Positions 1 through 7,170 of a DNA stretch of 19,581 bases are shown piece by piece; the stretch's first letter is position 1, and every line of letters begins with the position of its first letter. Source of the stretch: an uncultured Ruminococcus sp. (lineage in GTDB: Bacteria > Bacillota > Clostridia > Oscillospirales > Ruminococcaceae); NCBI GenBank assembly GCA_900550695.1, contig URTF01000037.1, positions 1 through 19,581 of the forward strand, given 5' to 3'. The notes below the pieces were generated by a model. The model saw only the letters and a program-made list of their open reading frames with translations, did not search any database and had not been told where the DNA came from. A program made the translations under genes and the position numbers.

Positions 1-282
1 ATGCATCACATACCTAACGGCGGCAAGCGGAGCAAGTCAGAGGCGGCACGCTTTAAGGCTCAGGGCGTTAAGGCAGGCGTTCCGGATATTTTCCTGCCGT
101 GTGCAAGAGGCGGCTATCACGGCTTGTATATCGAGCTTAAACGCACAAAAGGCGGCAAGCTGTCAGCGGTGCAAAAAGAGTGGATAGATGCGCTGAGAGG
201 TCAGGATTATAAGGTCATTGTCTGCTACGGCTTTGACGAGGCGAGAGAGGTTATTATTAATTATTTGGAGGAAGCGAAATGA
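1..282 (+). CDS. VRR-NUC domain nuclease, 5' end outside window
   Basis: The 93 visible residues match the VRR-NUC family (PD-(D/E)XK nuclease fold). Near residues 26-31 is GVPDIF, carrying the acidic residue after the glycine-rich turn. Near 44-48 is YIELK, the E-x-K half of the active site, followed by a conserved Q in KLSAVQKEW. The visible ATG is probably an internal methionine: family members usually have several dozen residues before the HIPNGGKRS segment, so the gene very likely begins upstream of the window. Phages carry such stand-alone VRR-NUC proteins near replication or packaging genes, where they are thought to process DNA structures; the role here is inferred. The stop overlaps the next start (ATGA), showing translational coupling. 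Confidence 0.88.
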   Translation: MHHIPNGGKRSKSEAARFKAQGVKAGVPDIFLPCARGGYHGLYIELKRTKGGKLSAVQKEWIDALRGQDYKVIVCYGFDEAREVIINYLEEAK

Positions 283-452
283 AATACTGTTTATCCGAGC
301 AGACGACAAGAAGAGCGTGGGAGCTTGAAAAAGCAGGTCAGAGCCGAACGAAAGTTGCAATGCAGTTTTATGTTTCCGAAAGAACTCTGCAAAGGCTGTA
401 TAAATACTACGGTTTAGGCAGTCCTAAACGCCAAAAGAAGGTGAAAAAGTGA
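279..452 (+). CDS. Small helix-turn-helix DNA-binding protein
   Basis: A 57-residue basic protein that starts inside the stop of the VRR-NUC gene (ATGA) and ends inside the GTG of the HNH gene (GTGA), so it is tightly coupled on both sides. The middle (about residues 10-42) reads as a resolvase/homeodomain-type HTH: a first helix around RRAWELEKAGQS, then VAMQFYVSERTLQRLYKYYG as the turn and recognition helix. The C-terminus is very lysine-rich. It may be a small transcription regulator or a DNA-binding accessory to packaging; no specific family name is certain. It could in principle help drive the TGTCCG promoters downstream, but nothing in the sequence proves that. Confidence 0.72.
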   Translation: MKYCLSEQTTRRAWELEKAGQSRTKVAMQFYVSERTLQRLYKYYGLGSPKRQKKVKK

Positions 453-841
453 AAAAAGCCTGTCCTTATTGCAATCAGTTTCACGAAATAAACTATGTTT
501 GTCCGAAACGTCCGCAGCGGCAGCGGAATAAAGCGGCAAACGCAATAGTCAAATTTCGTAACTCAAAGCAGTGGCAATATAAACGTGCGTATATCCGTAT
601 GCGTGACCGCAATATGTGTCGCTTGTGTGCTATCGGCTACGGCAATAAGCCTATCGCATACGTCAGCGAGGTCAGCGTCCACCACATCGTACCGCTGTCG
701 GTGGATTTTGACAAGAGGCTGGATGATGACAACCTCATCTGTTTGTGCGGCTATCATCACGAGCTTGCGGAGAGCGGCAAAATACCTGCAATTTTGCTCA
801 AAAAATTAGCAAAATCCGAGGTTTCTTCCGACCTCACCTAA
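449..841 (+). CDS. HNH endonuclease
   Basis: A 130-residue HNH nuclease of the kind found beside terminase genes in cos-type phages, where HNH proteins are known to assist TerL in genome end cleavage. A zinc-binding CPYC lies at residues 5-8 with a later C. A second CRLC is near 57-60. The HNH core follows: SVHHIVPLS near 76-84 supplies the catalytic histidine, DDDNLICLC near 92-100 the central asparagine, and GYHHELAE near 101-108 the last histidine. The start is a GTG overlapping the previous stop. Its place just before TerS fits a packaging role. Confidence 0.93.
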   Translation: MKKACPYCNQFHEINYVCPKRPQRQRNKAANAIVKFRNSKQWQYKRAYIRMRDRNMCRLCAIGYGNKPIAYVSEVSVHHIVPLSVDFDKRLDDDNLICLCGYHHELAESGKIPAILLKKLAKSEVSSDLT

Positions 842-855
842 AAATCAAAGTAGTA

Positions 856-882
856 CCCCCGGTATGTCACGCTTCTTCGGGG
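856..882 (+). other. Candidate cos region (GC-rich island between HNH and TerS)
   Basis: The 842-1026 gap has no convincing gene. Within this otherwise A/T-rich gap lies a short G/C-rich patch: CCCCCGG at 856-862 and CGGGG at 878-882, forming a small inverted repeat with a loop of about 17 nt. In HNH-encoding cos phages the cohesive-end site commonly lies close to the HNH and TerS genes, so this is a plausible place for it. There is no direct evidence of cleavage. Confidence 0.25.
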
Positions 883-971
883 AGAATCTCGGACACCTAC
901 TCCTGCCATATAGAGACAATTTATTCCCAAAATGAGCAAATTATTTTTTATAAAAATGAATTTTGTTCAAA

Positions 972-1004
972 TGTCCGTTTTTGAGCGGCGGTGTATGCTA
1001 TGAT
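972..1004 (+). promoter_or_regulatory. Phage late-type promoter 1 (TGTCCG box, extended -10)
   Basis: TGTCCGTTT at 972-980, 13 bases, then TATGC and the -10 TATGAT at 999-1004, with the TG of an extended -10. The box-to-(-10) distance of 27 nt is identical in three other promoters in the window. There is no TTGACA-like -35; the box covers that position. It lies about 30 bp before TerS and would start packaging-gene transcription. Confidence 0.72.
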
Positions 1005-1035
1005 AAAAACAGGGTAAGAGTGGGAGGTGAGCAGA

Positions 1036-1626
1036 TTGGGAAGACCGTCAAAAACGGCGGGCGTTATAAAAGCTGAGGGGAAAAGTCATCGAACAAAGGC
1101 GGAGCTTGCGGCGAGAGAGGAAGCGGAGAAATCCGTTTTGAGCGGTCAGCCTTTATGGGAGCGGAAAGAGGTCCGCAGCAACAAGACTGCTCACAAAGAG
1201 TTCCTGCGCATATCGAAGCTTATGGCGAACATCGAAAAAAACGATGCGCTGTATTCTTCGGGGATAAACACTTACTGCGAGCTTTATGCGGAGATAGTCG
1301 AGCTTGAAGAGGACATAAATCATCTTCGTGAACTCACGAACGAGCTTGAACAGGAATTTAAAAAACTGGAGGTCAAGGACTTTGATGCGATTATGTCTTT
1401 CTCGAAGCAGATCGCCAAACTGAAATCGCAGAAAATAAGCATCGGTGCGGCAATTGACCGAAAGCGGAATATGATGCTTGCAATTGACAAAGAGAACGTT
1501 ATGACTATCTCGGCGGCTTTGCGAAATATACCAAAGACACCGCAGAAAGCAGAAAATCCGCTGCTTGCTGTCCTTATGGACGATGAGGAGGATATTGACA
1601 CGCCCGATGCAGGCGGTGAAAAATAA
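1036..1626 (+). CDS. terS: Terminase small subunit, P27-like
   Basis: The small terminase recognises the packaging site and hands DNA to TerL. The protein opens MGRPSK and continues through GKSHRTKAELAAREEAE, the N-terminal pattern of the P27 small-terminase family. A long helical, charged middle (about residues 60-130) and an acidic tail follow. I chose the TTG at 1036. The strong GGGAGG at 1022-1027 sits 8-9 nt before it, whereas the GTG at 1027 overlaps that same Shine-Dalgarno and would add only three residues. TerL follows after a short gap holding its own promoter. Confidence 0.88.
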   Translation: MGRPSKTAGVIKAEGKSHRTKAELAAREEAEKSVLSGQPLWERKEVRSNKTAHKEFLRISKLMANIEKNDALYSSGINTYCELYAEIVELEEDINHLRELTNELEQEFKKLEVKDFDAIMSFSKQIAKLKSQKISIGAAIDRKRNMMLAIDKENVMTISAALRNIPKTPQKAENPLLAVLMDDEEDIDTPDAGGEK

Positions 1627-1627
1627 C

Positions 1628-1660
1628 TGTCCGTTTCTCCGCTTGGTTTTATGTTAAGAT
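1628..1660 (+). promoter_or_regulatory. Phage late-type promoter 2 (TGTCCG box, extended -10)
   Basis: TGTCCGTTT at 1628-1636, 13 bases, TATGT, then the -10 TAAGAT at 1655-1660. It starts one base after the TerS stop codon, so TerS read-through and a separate TerL transcript are both possible. Box spacing and the extended TG are the same as in promoters 1, 3 and 4. The -10 is the weakest of the four. Confidence 0.68.
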
Positions 1661-1681
1661 AAAATCACGGAGGTGAGCAGG

Positions 1682-3379
1682 TTGACGATAAAAGAGAGTC
1701 CGGCATATAAATATGCGCTTTGGTGCATTGACGATACAAACAGAAAAGCGCCGAAATATGTTAAAAAGCAATGCGCTGCCTGGCTGGCTATCGTTGACGG
1801 AGCAGACCCCGATGCTTATGTTTGTGAAAAGACTTTCCACAAGTTATGCAAGCTGTTAAAGCTTATAATACACCCCGATCTGCACAAGCAGCTAATAAGC
1901 TGTATGGAACGTTACGCCTGGCTGCTCATTGTTGCTGTATTCTGCACGAAGAACAGAGCGGATGGCACTCGGTACTATCGGACGGCTTTGTTGGAGATAT
2001 GCCGAAAGAATTTCAAGACGTTTTATTCGGGCGTTATCTTCATCATTGGAATGCTGACGGAGGGGAGATTCGGACGCTTCTTCTCGGTCGCACCCGATCT
2101 TAAACTATCGAAGGAACTTCAGGCGGCTATACGCAAGATAATAAAATCCTCTCCTGCGCTCAATGACGGAGAAATATTCAAGCCGCTGAGAAGTGAGATT
2201 CGATGCTTGCTGACAGACAGCGAATACACTCCGCTTGCTTATTCCGAAGACAAGATGGACGGTAAAATGGCGAATATCTTCCTTGCAGATGAGGCGGGAG
2301 CAATGGACGATTACCCCGTTGAGGCGATGCGCTCTTCGCAGATCACGCTGAAAAACAAGCTCGGTATCATCATTTCCACACAGTACCCGAACGACAACAA
2401 TGTTCTGCTGACGGAAATTGATATGGCGAAGAAAATTCTTGACGGCTTCGGAAATGAACTGTTGAGCAAGAGATATTTTGCACTGCTGTACGAGCCTGAC
2501 GATGATCTTCTGACGGGTGAACAATGGCAGACGAACGACCTTGTGATCTATCAGAGCAACCCGGTTGCAGTTGACTACGAATACATTTTCGATGACCTAT
2601 GCGAAAAAAGGGCGACTGCGGTTTTATACGAAAGCAAGAGGGAAAATTTTCTTTGTAAGCATTGCAATATCCGATACAAGGGACTTGGCGTTGAGGGCTT
2701 TGTTGATATTACGCTGGTTCGGGAGTGCCGAAAAGAGGAAGGCCTTGATTTCTGGCGTGACCGCCGTGTATGGCTCGGGCTTGACCTATCGCAGACAGAG
2801 GACAACACGGCTGTTGCAATGGTCACGTTCGAGGACGATACTGTTTATGCTAAAGTGTGGGGCTTTATCCCTACGGACAGCATTGGTAAAAAGACGGACC
2901 GTGAGCAGGTCGATTATAGACGGCTTATCCGTGAGGGCGTTTGCTTTGACTGCGGTGACAGAATAATTGACTACGGCTTTATAGAGAATTTTATTTTATC
3001 AATTACCGAAAAATACGGTGTTGATATCGTACAGCTCGGATTTGACAAATACAATGCGATATCGACGATTCAAAAGCTTGAAAGTGCGGAAAATCCGATA
3101 GAGTGTGTCGAGATAGGGCAACATTCAAGATTTTTGCACCGACCGACAAAGCTTCTGAAGGAATCCATACTGCACAAGACGTTCCGATATGACAAAAACG
3201 AGCTGCTCGAAATAAACTTTGAGAACGCACGATGCACCGAGGACACAAACCTCAACAAATATGTCAACAAGAAAAAAAGCGCAGGCAAGGTCGACTGTGT
3301 TGTTGCGCTGATAAATGCAATGTATCTGATGCAGCTTGAAATGGAATCGTCCGTTTCGTGGGGTGCGCAGGTATTCTGA
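1682..3379 (+). CDS. terL: Terminase large subunit (ATPase and nuclease)
   Basis: The DNA-packaging motor: an N-terminal ATPase drives translocation and a C-terminal RNase H-like nuclease cuts concatemers. Counting from the TTG, a Walker A-like RKNFKT is at 108-113 (a phenylalanine where the usual glycine is). Walker B is NIFLADEAG at 198-206 with the D-E pair at 203-204. The coupling motif is IISTQ at 230-234. The nuclease acids are in WLGLDLS (D368), GFDKY (D455) and GKVDCVVAL (D538). At 565 residues it is full length. TTG is chosen because GGAGGTG ends about 6 nt before it and the in-frame GTG at 1673 overlaps that site. Portal follows at once. Confidence 0.95.
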   Translation: MTIKESPAYKYALWCIDDTNRKAPKYVKKQCAAWLAIVDGADPDAYVCEKTFHKLCKLLKLIIHPDLHKQLISCMERYAWLLIVAVFCTKNRADGTRYYRTALLEICRKNFKTFYSGVIFIIGMLTEGRFGRFFSVAPDLKLSKELQAAIRKIIKSSPALNDGEIFKPLRSEIRCLLTDSEYTPLAYSEDKMDGKMANIFLADEAGAMDDYPVEAMRSSQITLKNKLGIIISTQYPNDNNVLLTEIDMAKKILDGFGNELLSKRYFALLYEPDDDLLTGEQWQTNDLVIYQSNPVAVDYEYIFDDLCEKRATAVLYESKRENFLCKHCNIRYKGLGVEGFVDITLVRECRKEEGLDFWRDRRVWLGLDLSQTEDNTAVAMVTFEDDTVYAKVWGFIPTDSIGKKTDREQVDYRRLIREGVCFDCGDRIIDYGFIENFILSITEKYGVDIVQLGFDKYNAISTIQKLESAENPIECVEIGQHSRFLHRPTKLLKESILHKTFRYDKNELLEINFENARCTEDTNLNKYVNKKKSAGKVDCVVALINAMYLMQLEMESSVSWGAQVF

Positions 3380-3397
3380 TGAAGAGGAGCTAAGAGA

Positions 3398-4738
3398 ATG
3401 GGTTTATTCAGAAAAAAGGAAGAGAGAGCAGCAGAAACTACTGCGGTAACGGACGAAGAGAGCCTTCTGAAAGCGTTCATCGGCGGCACGTCGTATATCG
3501 ATAAGACTTCGGCTATGGAGATACCTGCGGTTCAGGCGTGCGTTGACCTTATTTCCGATGTTATTTCGACTTTGCCGATATGTTTTTATGAAGAGAAAAA
3601 AGGCGAGGTAAAAAAGATAACCGATGATATCAGAGTGCATCTGCTTAACAAGGACACGGGCGATGTACTCAACGGAACGGCACTGAAAAAGCTGTGGGTA
3701 CTTGATTATTTTCTCGGAAAAGGCGCATATACATACATTGACCGTGACATTTATGGCAATGTCAAGGGCTTATATTACGTTGACGAATCAAGAGTGAGTA
3801 TTGTTCCGAATGTTGACCCGATTTTTAAAGACTACACGATCTCTGTAAACGGAAAGGGTTACCTCAGAAGTGACTTCGTCAAAATCTTACGCAAGAGCAA
3901 GGGTGACGGTAAAGGAACGAGCGTTATCAAGGAAAGTGAGACGCTGCTGCTCGTGGCGTACAACACTATGAAGTATGAAAATGCCATAGTAAAAAAGGGC
4001 GGAAACAAGCGTGGATTTCTTACATCGCAGGCTCAGCAGAGCAAGGAATCGATGAAGGCTGTGAAGGCTGCTTGGGGAAGAATGTTTTCCAACTCTCAGG
4101 ACGCAGAGGATAACATCTGTGTTCTTAATGCAGGAATGGACTTCAAGGAAGCTTCGGCGACATCGCTTGAAATGCAGCTGAACGAAAACAAGAAGACCAA
4201 TTCGGACGAAGTGTGCCGCTTGTTCTGCGTTCCGCCGTCAATATTCTCAGCTGCGGACGAAAAGTCAAAACAAGCTTTTATATCCAACTGTATAACGCCG
4301 ATGCTGAATATGATCGAGGCGGCTCTTGACAGTGATTTGCTGAAAGAGAGTGAAAAGGCTGACAGATATTTTGCTTTTGACACAAGAGAGCTTACAAGGG
4401 GCAATATATCGGAACGATACCGTGCGTATGAGATAGGACTTAACAACGGATTTTTACAGCTTTCCGATGTGAGAGATCAGGAAGACTTGCCTCCTATTGA
4501 CTTCCCGTTTATCAAGCTTGGCGGACTTAACAATGTATTCTATGACCCGACCGCAAAAACGATATACACGCCGAATACGAACGAAACGGCTGTTATGGGC
4601 GGAAATGGAGCTTCGTTGTTTGAAAAGTCAGATGAAAATAATTTACTTCCAAATGAAAACAGTGCTGATATAGCTGAAGGATCGGGAAGTGATGAACGGG
4701 CTGAATTAAGATATAATCAAAATCATGATCCAGATTGA
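3398..4738 (+). CDS. Portal protein, HK97-like, with truncated cargo-junction tail
   Basis: Forms the dodecameric ring at one capsid vertex, through which DNA enters and leaves. The first 390 or so residues follow the HK97/SPP1-type portal pattern: EIPAVQACVDLISDVISTLP near 41-60, a YNTMKYENAIVKKGG segment near 188-203, and FCVPPSIF plus an ITPMLNMIEAALDSDL helix near 276-310. The last 50 residues are not portal-like: acidic, Asn/Ser-rich, ending LRYNQNHDPD at 437-446. That matches the start of the RYNxxHDPxxGRF motif that in this phage precedes cargo domains, cut off right after HDP by a stop. A terminator follows 12 bp later. I infer the remnant of a lost C-terminal cassette. Confidence 0.93.
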   Translation: MGLFRKKEERAAETTAVTDEESLLKAFIGGTSYIDKTSAMEIPAVQACVDLISDVISTLPICFYEEKKGEVKKITDDIRVHLLNKDTGDVLNGTALKKLWVLDYFLGKGAYTYIDRDIYGNVKGLYYVDESRVSIVPNVDPIFKDYTISVNGKGYLRSDFVKILRKSKGDGKGTSVIKESETLLLVAYNTMKYENAIVKKGGNKRGFLTSQAQQSKESMKAVKAAWGRMFSNSQDAEDNICVLNAGMDFKEASATSLEMQLNENKKTNSDEVCRLFCVPPSIFSAADEKSKQAFISNCITPMLNMIEAALDSDLLKESEKADRYFAFDTRELTRGNISERYRAYEIGLNNGFLQLSDVRDQEDLPPIDFPFIKLGGLNNVFYDPTAKTIYTPNTNETAVMGGNGASLFEKSDENNLLPNENSADIAEGSGSDERAELRYNQNHDPD

Positions 4739-4750
4739 TTAAAAAATGCT

Positions 4751-4793
4751 ATAAACCGTTTTGCAGTTAAATGCAAGGCGGTTTATATTTTTT
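4751..4793 (+). terminator. Intrinsic terminator after portal (hairpin type A)
   Basis: A 15-bp stem (ATAAACCGTTTTGCA pairing with TGCAAGGCGGTTTAT, two G-T wobbles) closes a GTTAAA loop and is followed by TTTTTT. Nearly the same hairpin recurs at 10612-10645 behind the toxin/immunity genes. Confidence 0.85.
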
Positions 4794-4833
4794 AAACAGA
4801 GTAAAACAACTGTCCGTTTTACTCTGTTTTTTT
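4794..4833 (+). terminator. Second terminator, overlapping promoter 3
   Basis: A perfect 14-bp inverted repeat, AAACAGAGTAAAAC at 4794-4807 and its complement at 4816-4829, with an 8-nt loop AACTGTCC and a run of seven T. It directly follows the first terminator. Its loop and right arm contain the TGTCCGTTT box of promoter 3, so terminator and promoter share bases. Confidence 0.82.
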
Positions 4834-4843
4834 GTGCTATAAT
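4811..4843 (+). promoter_or_regulatory. Phage late-type promoter 3, before the capsid gene
   Basis: TGTCCGTTT at 4811-4819, 13 bases, TGTGC, then a perfect -10 TATAAT at 4838-4843. It would give a transcript with a leader of about 60 nt before the capsid ATG, insulated from portal read-through by the two terminators just upstream. Spacing matches the other three copies. Confidence 0.76.
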
Positions 4844-4906
4844 GCAGGTAAAGGACGGAATGTCCCTATAATGCATCGAAAAACGAACACAGGAGGAGAT
4901 AATGCA

Positions 4907-6196
4907 ATGAGCAGAACAAAAACAAGCAGAACTATGAAGAAGCGCACAGCTGAGTTCCGTGCGGAGCAGGTCAAGACCCTTGAAGAAAAGAGGGGCGCAC
5001 TGCTCACCGAAATGGACGGTATCATCGACGGCGCAAAGGCAGAAGTCAGAGCATTTACGGAAGAAGAAAACAGCAGGATCGAAGCTATCACAGATGAGGT
5101 TGAGAGCCTCAATGCTACTATTGCTGCGGAACGCAGGGCGGCAGATATCAAGGCGCAGCTTGCGGCTGAAAACAAGACCGATGACAGAGAAGCTCCGACA
5201 CCTCAGCCTGAAAGCAGAGCCGAGAACGGCAAGCCGACCGATGCGGAGATCAGAGCGGTTGCAAATTATATCAGAAAAAACTGCAATGCGGCAGTAGCTG
5301 AAACAAGAGCGGACAAGAACCTTACCATTGGCGAAAACGGTGCCGTTATCCCTACGTCTATCAGCAATATGGTAATTAACAAGGTCAAGGAAATTTGTCC
5401 GATCTTCTCGGGAGCAACAATGTTTTCCGTCAAGGGTACGCTCAAAGTTCCCGTATGGGGTACAAAGAGTGACGGCAGCGGTATCACAGTAGGTTTTCAT
5501 CAGGAATTTGACGAGCTTACAGCTTCCGCAGGAAAGTTTACTTCCATTGATCTCAGCGGCTATCTTGCAGGCGTGCTTGTAAAGATCGGCAAGTCGCTTG
5601 TAACGAGCAGTGACATTGATATCATTGATTTTGTAACAAGCGAAATGGCAAAGGAGATCGCATATTTTCTCGAAAAGAGCTGTCTTATTCCCGAAACGGA
5701 GGTTGAAACGGAAAATCACACAAAGGTCAAGGGCGCACTTTCCACAAAGACAACCGTTACAGCGGCAAGCAAGACGGGCGTTTCGGCAGATGATCTTATC
5801 GCTCTTCAGTCTGCTATCCCTGCGGTATATCAGGCGAACGCTTGTTGGACAATGAGCAACGATACATTCCTTTCGATCAAGAAGCTTAAGGACAGTACCG
5901 GTCAGTATCTGCTTATGCAGAACACAAGCAATATCTCAAACGCTTTCCCGTTTATGCTTCTCGGAAAGCCCGTTTACATCTCCGAAAATATGCCAGCTGC
6001 GGCGGCAGGCGTGCGTTCCGTGCTTTACGGTGACTACAGCGGTCTTGGCGTGAATATGCGTCAGCAGCTTGAAATGCAGGTGCTTAACGAAAAGTACGCA
6101 ACACAGCACGCAGTCGGTATTGTCGGCTGGTTTGAATTTGACTGCAATGTCATTGACCATCAGAAGCTTGCTGCGCTCGAACACGAGGCTAACTGA
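4907..6196 (+). CDS. Major capsid protein, HK97 fold
   Basis: Builds the icosahedral shell. The first 110 or so residues are a charged, coiled-coil delta (scaffold) domain: MKKRTAEFRAEQVKTLEEKR through SLNATIAAERRAADIKAQLA. The prohead protease normally removes this. The shell domain follows from about GAVIPTSISNMVINKV near residue 146, with later IDLSGYLAGVLVKIGKSLV and a C-terminal GDYSGLGVNMRQQLEMQVL. Length (429 aa) is typical of a capsid with a fused scaffold. Start choice: AGGAGGAG at 4891-4898 is 8-9 nt before the ATG at 4907; the ATG at 4902 ends after one codon. The stop overlaps the next start. Confidence 0.94.
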   Translation: MSRTKTSRTMKKRTAEFRAEQVKTLEEKRGALLTEMDGIIDGAKAEVRAFTEEENSRIEAITDEVESLNATIAAERRAADIKAQLAAENKTDDREAPTPQPESRAENGKPTDAEIRAVANYIRKNCNAAVAETRADKNLTIGENGAVIPTSISNMVINKVKEICPIFSGATMFSVKGTLKVPVWGTKSDGSGITVGFHQEFDELTASAGKFTSIDLSGYLAGVLVKIGKSLVTSSDIDIIDFVTSEMAKEIAYFLEKSCLIPETEVETENHTKVKGALSTKTTVTAASKTGVSADDLIALQSAIPAVYQANACWTMSNDTFLSIKKLKDSTGQYLLMQNTSNISNAFPFMLLGKPVYISENMPAAAAGVRSVLYGDYSGLGVNMRQQLEMQVLNEKYATQHAVGIVGWFEFDCNVIDHQKLAALEHEAN

Positions 6197-6489
6197 TGAA
6201 GCTCGGAGAGATAAAGCTTGACGATGTACGGAAGTATCTGCGGCTCACGGAGGACGAACACGAGGACGATGCTCTTATTGAGGGTATTATGTCCTCGGCA
6301 AAGTCCTTTATCCTCAGCTACACAGATTTGACGGCGGAAGAAGCGGACGGGATAAATGATTTTCAATACGCTTTTTTATGCTTATGCTCGGATATGTATA
6401 ATATAAGAGATATGACCGTACAGCAGGACAAGCTCAATCCGATCGCAAAATGCACACTTGATATGCACCGTGCGAACTGCATAGGATAG
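6196..6489 (+). CDS. Head-tail connector, gp6-like
   Basis: A 97-residue protein starting within the capsid stop (TGATG). The sequence pattern KLDDVRKYLRL..ALIEGIMSSAKSFILSYTDL followed by an NDFQYAFLCLCSDMYNIRD helix is that of the HK97 gp6-like adaptor proteins, which form a ring below the portal. Position right after the capsid gene is the canonical one. Confidence 0.85.
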   Translation: MKLGEIKLDDVRKYLRLTEDEHEDDALIEGIMSSAKSFILSYTDLTAEEADGINDFQYAFLCLCSDMYNIRDMTVQQDKLNPIAKCTLDMHRANCIG

Positions 6490-6500
6490 GCGGTGAAAGT

Positions 6501-6818
6501 ATGGTGAATTCTTCATCGCTTCGGGAAAGAATAACATTTCAGGTGCTTGACGACAACGAAGGGTGGCACGACCTTATAACGGTCTATGCAGCTCTTACAG
6601 GCTTGCGGAATTCGGAATACTGGATAAACTATGCAGGCGGCAATGCTGATGAGCATCTGAACGTCTCCGTGCGGTACAACAAGCTTATTATGGATATTAT
6701 CCCACAGAGAGGGCGTTTTACTTGTAAAGGCGTGATATATGAGCTTATAACGCCGCCCGATGATGTTCTTTTCAGGCACAAGGAGATAAAATTCAAGGCA
6801 AGGAGGCAAATAAGCTGA
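6501..6818 (+). CDS. Head closure / head-tail joining protein
   Basis: A 105-residue beta-rich protein. It starts with SSLRERITFQV and carries VYAALTGLRNSEYW, then a C-terminal VIYELITPPDDVLFRHKEIKFKARR. This is the layout of SPP1 gp16-type head-completion proteins, which seal the connector and dock the tail. An AGGCGGTG-type ribosome site precedes the ATG. Its stop overlaps the start of the next gene (TGATG). Confidence 0.83.
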   Translation: MVNSSSLRERITFQVLDDNEGWHDLITVYAALTGLRNSEYWINYAGGNADEHLNVSVRYNKLIMDIIPQRGRFTCKGVIYELITPPDDVLFRHKEIKFKARRQIS

Positions 6819-7159
6819 TGGGCATAAATGATGTACTGGAAGCTTTAAAAGAAAACTTTGGCGATATACCGTGCTTAAAAGGCGGTTTTGTATCTTTGCC
6901 AAAGGCACATACTTTTGCGACATGGCACATTACACGCCGCAAGGCTGACGGAGCAGACGGGTACAATCTGTACTGGGAAGTCAGCTATGAACTGCGGATT
7001 TTTTACCGTGATAATAAAACGGCGCAGGACTGCGAATCTGAGCGAGAGTTCGAGGACGCTCTTCGGGAATGCGAAGAACTCGAAAGCGGCTACGAGTATG
7101 ACAGTGATGCAAAGCTTGATATCACGGTTTACACGTTTACGGAAAATATTGATTTTTAG
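6818..7159 (+). CDS. Probable tail terminator / tail completion protein
   Basis: A 113-residue acidic protein with no certain family match by eye. Its place directly between head closure and major tail tube is where tail terminator proteins sit. Its content (an N-terminal helix INDVLEALKENF, alternating beta strands such as YWEVSYELRIFYRD, acidic C-terminal half) fits that small alpha/beta fold. AGGAGG at 6802-6807 supports the ATG. The HK97-gp10 homologue, normally found just before this gene, is instead at 10728. Confidence 0.6.
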   Translation: MGINDVLEALKENFGDIPCLKGGFVSLPKAHTFATWHITRRKADGADGYNLYWEVSYELRIFYRDNKTAQDCESEREFEDALRECEELESGYEYDSDAKLDITVYTFTENIDF

Positions 7160-7170
7160 GAGGTTATACT

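Noticed and set aside
3350..3380. CGTCCGTTT at the TerL 3' end as a fifth late promoter
   Set aside because: The first base of the box differs and no TGNTANNAT follows at the fixed distance; portal follows TerL within 20 bp and needs no promoter.
4739..5719. Long open frame on the - strand opposite the capsid gene (326 codons)
   Set aside because: Shadow of the capsid gene; low-quality protein (Cys/Arg/Leu-rich), no ribosome site, wrong strand for the operon.
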